From assembly GCF_002863225.1 (NCBI RefSeq), contig NZ_PKEK01000066.1:32853-96852 (forward strand): 64,000 nucleotides of DNA, in the 5' to 3' direction. This document shows positions 61,931 to 64,000 of this stretch, piece by piece. Made by a program: the position numbers and the translations under genes. Within the stretch, counting starts at the first letter, position 1; every line of letters starts with the position of its first letter. The notes beneath the pieces are model-generated. The model did no database searches and had not been told where the DNA came from. It was given only the letters and a program-made list of their open reading frames with translations. The DNA comes from Mycobacterium sp. GTDB taxonomy: Bacteria; Actinomycetota; Actinomycetes; Mycobacteriales; Mycobacteriaceae.

Positions 61931-62034
61931 TATCACGAGGCACCGTGAGCTTTGCGCCAGGCAGATGCGGCAGCGCTGCGCTGTGACACACTAACTCGCG
62001 GCCATAGGCCGTTCGGCGACCCTAAACTTGGTTG

Positions 62035-62673
62035 ATGAACCTACCCGGTCAGCCGCCGCGTACGCACCCGGAATACCGGTTCCGGCACGCGCCGTACACA
62101 CCGAGGGTCGCCTCCACGCGCCGCTGGCTCACACTCGCCGGTGTGGCTGTCGTCAGCGCCGCGCTGGCAGCAGTCGTTACTACGCTGATCAGCGCACGGG
62201 TATCGCGCACTGAGAACTCGTCGGGGCACCGGACTGCTCCAGCCGTCACCGTCACCGCAACGCCACCCTCTCCGAGACCCCCAGCGCCGCTACCCACAGC
62301 GCAGGCAGACCGTCAAACCTGCAACGCCTGGCTAAGCGCCGGCAAGCATGTTGATCTAGCAGGACATGCACTGGCAATCATCCCGACGGGGATGACGATC
62401 GCCGATCAACCAGTCCGCGACAGCCCTGAATGGTCCGGCGCCGTGCATACAGCAGCGAGAGAATGGGGCTTGGCCGGCGACACCCTAGAGGCTGGCATCG
62501 CGGTCGGGGCAACCCCGATTTTGACGCAATCGGCCCGTGCCGCCGCATCGGCGCTGCAAGCACTTTCGATCGCCGACGAGACGTTGGATGCCGCCGGGGG
62601 CAACGCTTTTCACATGTGGCACGAGTCTGCAGACACAGTAAACGTCCTTTGCGACCGGTTGGCGCCACAATGA
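62035..62673 (+). CDS. Tandem-array membrane-anchored protein, copy 1
   Basis: A 212-residue protein: a short Pro/Arg-rich cytoplasmic head, one membrane helix (WLTLAGVAVVSAALAAVVTT), a Thr/Pro-rich linker, then an extracytoplasmic domain opening with LPTAQADRQTCNAW and closing with NVLCDRLAPQ. The two Cys probably form a disulfide. It is the first of at least four similar genes joined by four-base overlaps. Function unknown; an envelope role is likely. Confidence 0.82.
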   Translation: MNLPGQPPRTHPEYRFRHAPYTPRVASTRRWLTLAGVAVVSAALAAVVTTLISARVSRTENSSGHRTAPAVTVTATPPSPRPPAPLPTAQADRQTCNAWLSAGKHVDLAGHALAIIPTGMTIADQPVRDSPEWSGAVHTAAREWGLAGDTLEAGIAVGATPILTQSARAAASALQALSIADETLDAAGGNAFHMWHESADTVNVLCDRLAPQ

Positions 62674-63296
62674 GTGACCCCTGGCCTCACACTGGCGCAC
62701 CCGCTGTGTCGCCCGGGTATCCACCGCAGCTCTGGTCGCCGCGCCGCTGGCCGGCCGCACTCGTCATCGCCACCGTCAGCGCAGCAGCGGGAGCCGCCGT
62801 CTCGGCTCTGATCACTGCTAATACCGTTGCCCGCCATCAATTTTCGGTTGGCAGCCATCCGACTACGACGACAGTAGCCATCACGGCGCCGCCGTCAACT
62901 CAACTGTCGCCCCTGCCGACCGCGCAGGCAGACCGGCAAACCTGCATCGCCTGGTTGGTCGCCGGCGAGAAAATTCATGCCGCTGTGCAAGCGCAAGCGA
63001 TCATCCCGCAGAACCTGACGGTTGTGGATAAGGCAGTGCAGGGCAACCCCGAATGGGCTGCGGCGGTCCGCAAATCTGCCGACCTTTACGGCCAGGCTGG
63101 CGATACTCTCGAGGTTGGCATAACACCTGGAAATACGCTAATTCTCAAACAGGCGGCGACCTCTGGAGCCGGTGCCCTGCACATGCTGTCGACTGCGTAC
63201 GGATCTTTCGATCCCGCAGGCGGCAACACCTACCACGTAATGCATGAGTCGGCCGACACCATGGACGTTTTGTGCAACCGTCTGGCGCCACGATGA
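62670..63296 (+). CDS. Tandem-array membrane-anchored protein, copy 2
   Basis: A 208-residue paralogue of copy 1, start ATG overlapping its stop (ATGA). Head (MSDPWPHTGAPAVSPGYPPQ), one membrane helix (LVIATVSAAAGAAVSALITA), Thr-rich linker, domain from LPTAQADRQTCIAW to DVLCNRLAPR with internal NPEWAAAVRKSADLYGQAGD. The same layout in every copy points to serial duplication. Confidence 0.82.
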   Translation: MSDPWPHTGAPAVSPGYPPQLWSPRRWPAALVIATVSAAAGAAVSALITANTVARHQFSVGSHPTTTTVAITAPPSTQLSPLPTAQADRQTCIAWLVAGEKIHAAVQAQAIIPQNLTVVDKAVQGNPEWAAAVRKSADLYGQAGDTLEVGITPGNTLILKQAATSGAGALHMLSTAYGSFDPAGGNTYHVMHESADTMDVLCNRLAPR

Positions 63297-63919
63297 GCAT
63301 GCGCCGGATTCCCACTGGTGGGCCCGCTCTGCCTCAAACATTTTCGTCACAACCCCAATCGCCGCGCCGCTGGCCAACGCTCGCCGGTGTGGCTGTTGTC
63401 AGCGCCCTGATCACAGCAATCGTTACCGCGCTCATCACCTCACGAGTATCGGGCCCGGACAACCCGTCGGGGCACTCGACCGCTCCGGCGGTCACCGTCA
63501 CCGCAACCCCACCAACGCCTATGTCACCGCCGCCGCTGCCCACCGCCCAAGCAGACCGACAGACCTGCAACGCCTGGCACGCGGCCGGCGATAAGATCCG
63601 CGCTGCGACAAAGGCTCAGTCGGTAGTTCCGAAGGGCATGACTGTTGTAGATCAAGCAGTTCGGGATAACCCCGAGTGGACCGCCGCGGTGCATCGGGCC
63701 GCCGACTTCTACAACCAGGCAGCAGATGAATTGGCGGCGGGTGTCGCGCCTGGGACCACTCCCGTTCTCGACCAGTCGGCCGCCTCGGTGGTCGCAGCGC
63801 TCCGCACCTTATCGACGGCGTTTGAATCGTCCGACGCGGCCAACGGCAACGCCTACGACGTGGTGCACGACGCCTCAGACGCGATGGACGTCCTGTGTGA
63901 CCGGTTGGCGCCACGATGA
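63293..63919 (+). CDS. Tandem-array membrane-anchored protein, copy 3
   Basis: A 208-residue paralogue, ATGA overlap with copy 2. Head with PTGGPALPQ, membrane helix (LAGVAVVSALITAIVTALIT), linker nearly identical to copy 1 (TAPAVTVTATPPTP), and domain from LPTAQADRQTCNAW to DVLCDRLAPR. The linker identity suggests gene conversion between copies 1 and 3. Confidence 0.82.
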   Translation: MSMRRIPTGGPALPQTFSSQPQSPRRWPTLAGVAVVSALITAIVTALITSRVSGPDNPSGHSTAPAVTVTATPPTPMSPPPLPTAQADRQTCNAWHAAGDKIRAATKAQSVVPKGMTVVDQAVRDNPEWTAAVHRAADFYNQAADELAAGVAPGTTPVLDQSAASVVAALRTLSTAFESSDAANGNAYDVVHDASDAMDVLCDRLAPR

Positions 63920-64000
63920 GCAACCCGTGGATTCCCACTGGTGGACCCCTTGTGCCACCCGGATATTCGCCGCCTTCCCGATCGCAGCGGCGCTGGCCGA
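63916..64000 (+). CDS. Tandem-array protein, copy 4 (partial, cut by window edge)
   Basis: Begins with an ATG overlapping the copy 3 stop and reads MSNPWIPTGGPLVPPGY, the same head as the earlier copies. Only 28 codons are in the window. It shows that the array continues beyond the end. Confidence 0.75.
   Translation, partial: MSNPWIPTGGPLVPPGYSPPSRSQRRWP

Larger units (their letters stand above)
62035..64000 (+). repeat. Tandem paralogue array, at least four copies
   Basis: Four consecutive genes with the same architecture, each unit about 627 bases and joined by ATGA overlaps. Conserved landmarks in each complete copy are the LPTAQADRQTC motif after the linker and LC-RLAP at the end. The array extends past the window, so the total number is unknown. 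Confidence 0.85.

Noticed and set aside
1..64000. CRISPR arrays, rRNA, intact tRNA genes and complete insertion sequences
   Set aside because: I read through for regular direct repeats, cloverleaf-type arms and paired terminal repeats and found none. Only the IS110-type fragment at 38583 is supportable.

Overview
The window is high-GC actinobacterial DNA, and its gene content points to a non-tuberculous Mycobacterium. It holds a complete mce operon (two YrbE permeases, MceA to MceF and mce-associated proteins), an MceG/Mkl-type ATPase, an MPT51-like member of the antigen 85 family, PlsB2/PlsC-type acyltransferases, wax-ester synthase/DGAT enzymes, several DUF732 secreted proteins, an FprB-type ferredoxin reductase and many FadD/FadE-type lipid genes. 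I cannot name the species from sequence alone.

Layout. (1) 1-2.2 kb: a cytochrome P450 cut by the window edge, divergent from an XRE/MmyB-type regulator. (2) 2.25-6.5 kb: a minus-strand beta-oxidation operon (thiolase, acyl-CoA dehydrogenase, MaoC hydratase) and a TetR regulator. (3) 6.7-16.3 kb: plus-strand catabolic operons (HSD4-like SDR, MaoC hydratase, FprB-like reductase, SCP2 protein, acyl-CoA synthetase, P450, SDR alcohol dehydrogenase, aldehyde dehydrogenase, hydrolase). (4) 16.6-21.6 kb: an acyl-CoA dehydrogenase facing a minus-strand operon of 3Fe-4S ferredoxin, ferredoxin reductase, WS/DGAT and hydrolase. (5) 22.5-33.4 kb: the mce operon with secreted accessory proteins. (6) 33.6-38.9 kb: DUF732 proteins, a hormone-sensitive-lipase-type esterase and a decayed zone with pseudogenes and an IS110-type remnant. 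(7) 38.9-46.3 kb: CitE-like lyase, LLM oxidoreductase, WS/DGAT, PlsB and PlsC. (8) 47-53.2 kb: MceG ATPase, an MPT51-like protein, a TetR regulator, a lytic transglycosylase and two paralogous small proteins. (9) 53.7-64 kb: an accessory region with a frameshifted diguanylate cyclase, a two-gene CBASS-like unit, a TetR-glycosyltransferase-AtpE operon, unknown genes, and a tandem array of at least four membrane-anchored paralogues that runs off the end.

How it fits together. Regions 2 to 5 can be read as one lipid or sterol programme: Mce import, P450 hydroxylation with two redox systems, alcohol-to-acid oxidation, CoA activation and beta-oxidation. Region 7 handles acyl storage and glycerolipid synthesis. 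Short AT-rich palindromes carrying the half-site TAATCTA (TAGATTA on the other strand) lie at promoter positions throughout. One almost touches the start of the TetR gene at 50459, which suggests a common regulon.

The most unusual parts are an orphan ATP synthase c-subunit gene in an operon with a TetR regulator and a glycosyltransferase, whose residue at the drug-contact position 63 is Ile instead of Ala; the CD-NTase/AGS-C protein with a one-TM partner; an esterase whose first 18 codons resemble the MceG N-terminus; and the tandem paralogue array. All calls come from reading the sequence by eye. No database search was run.
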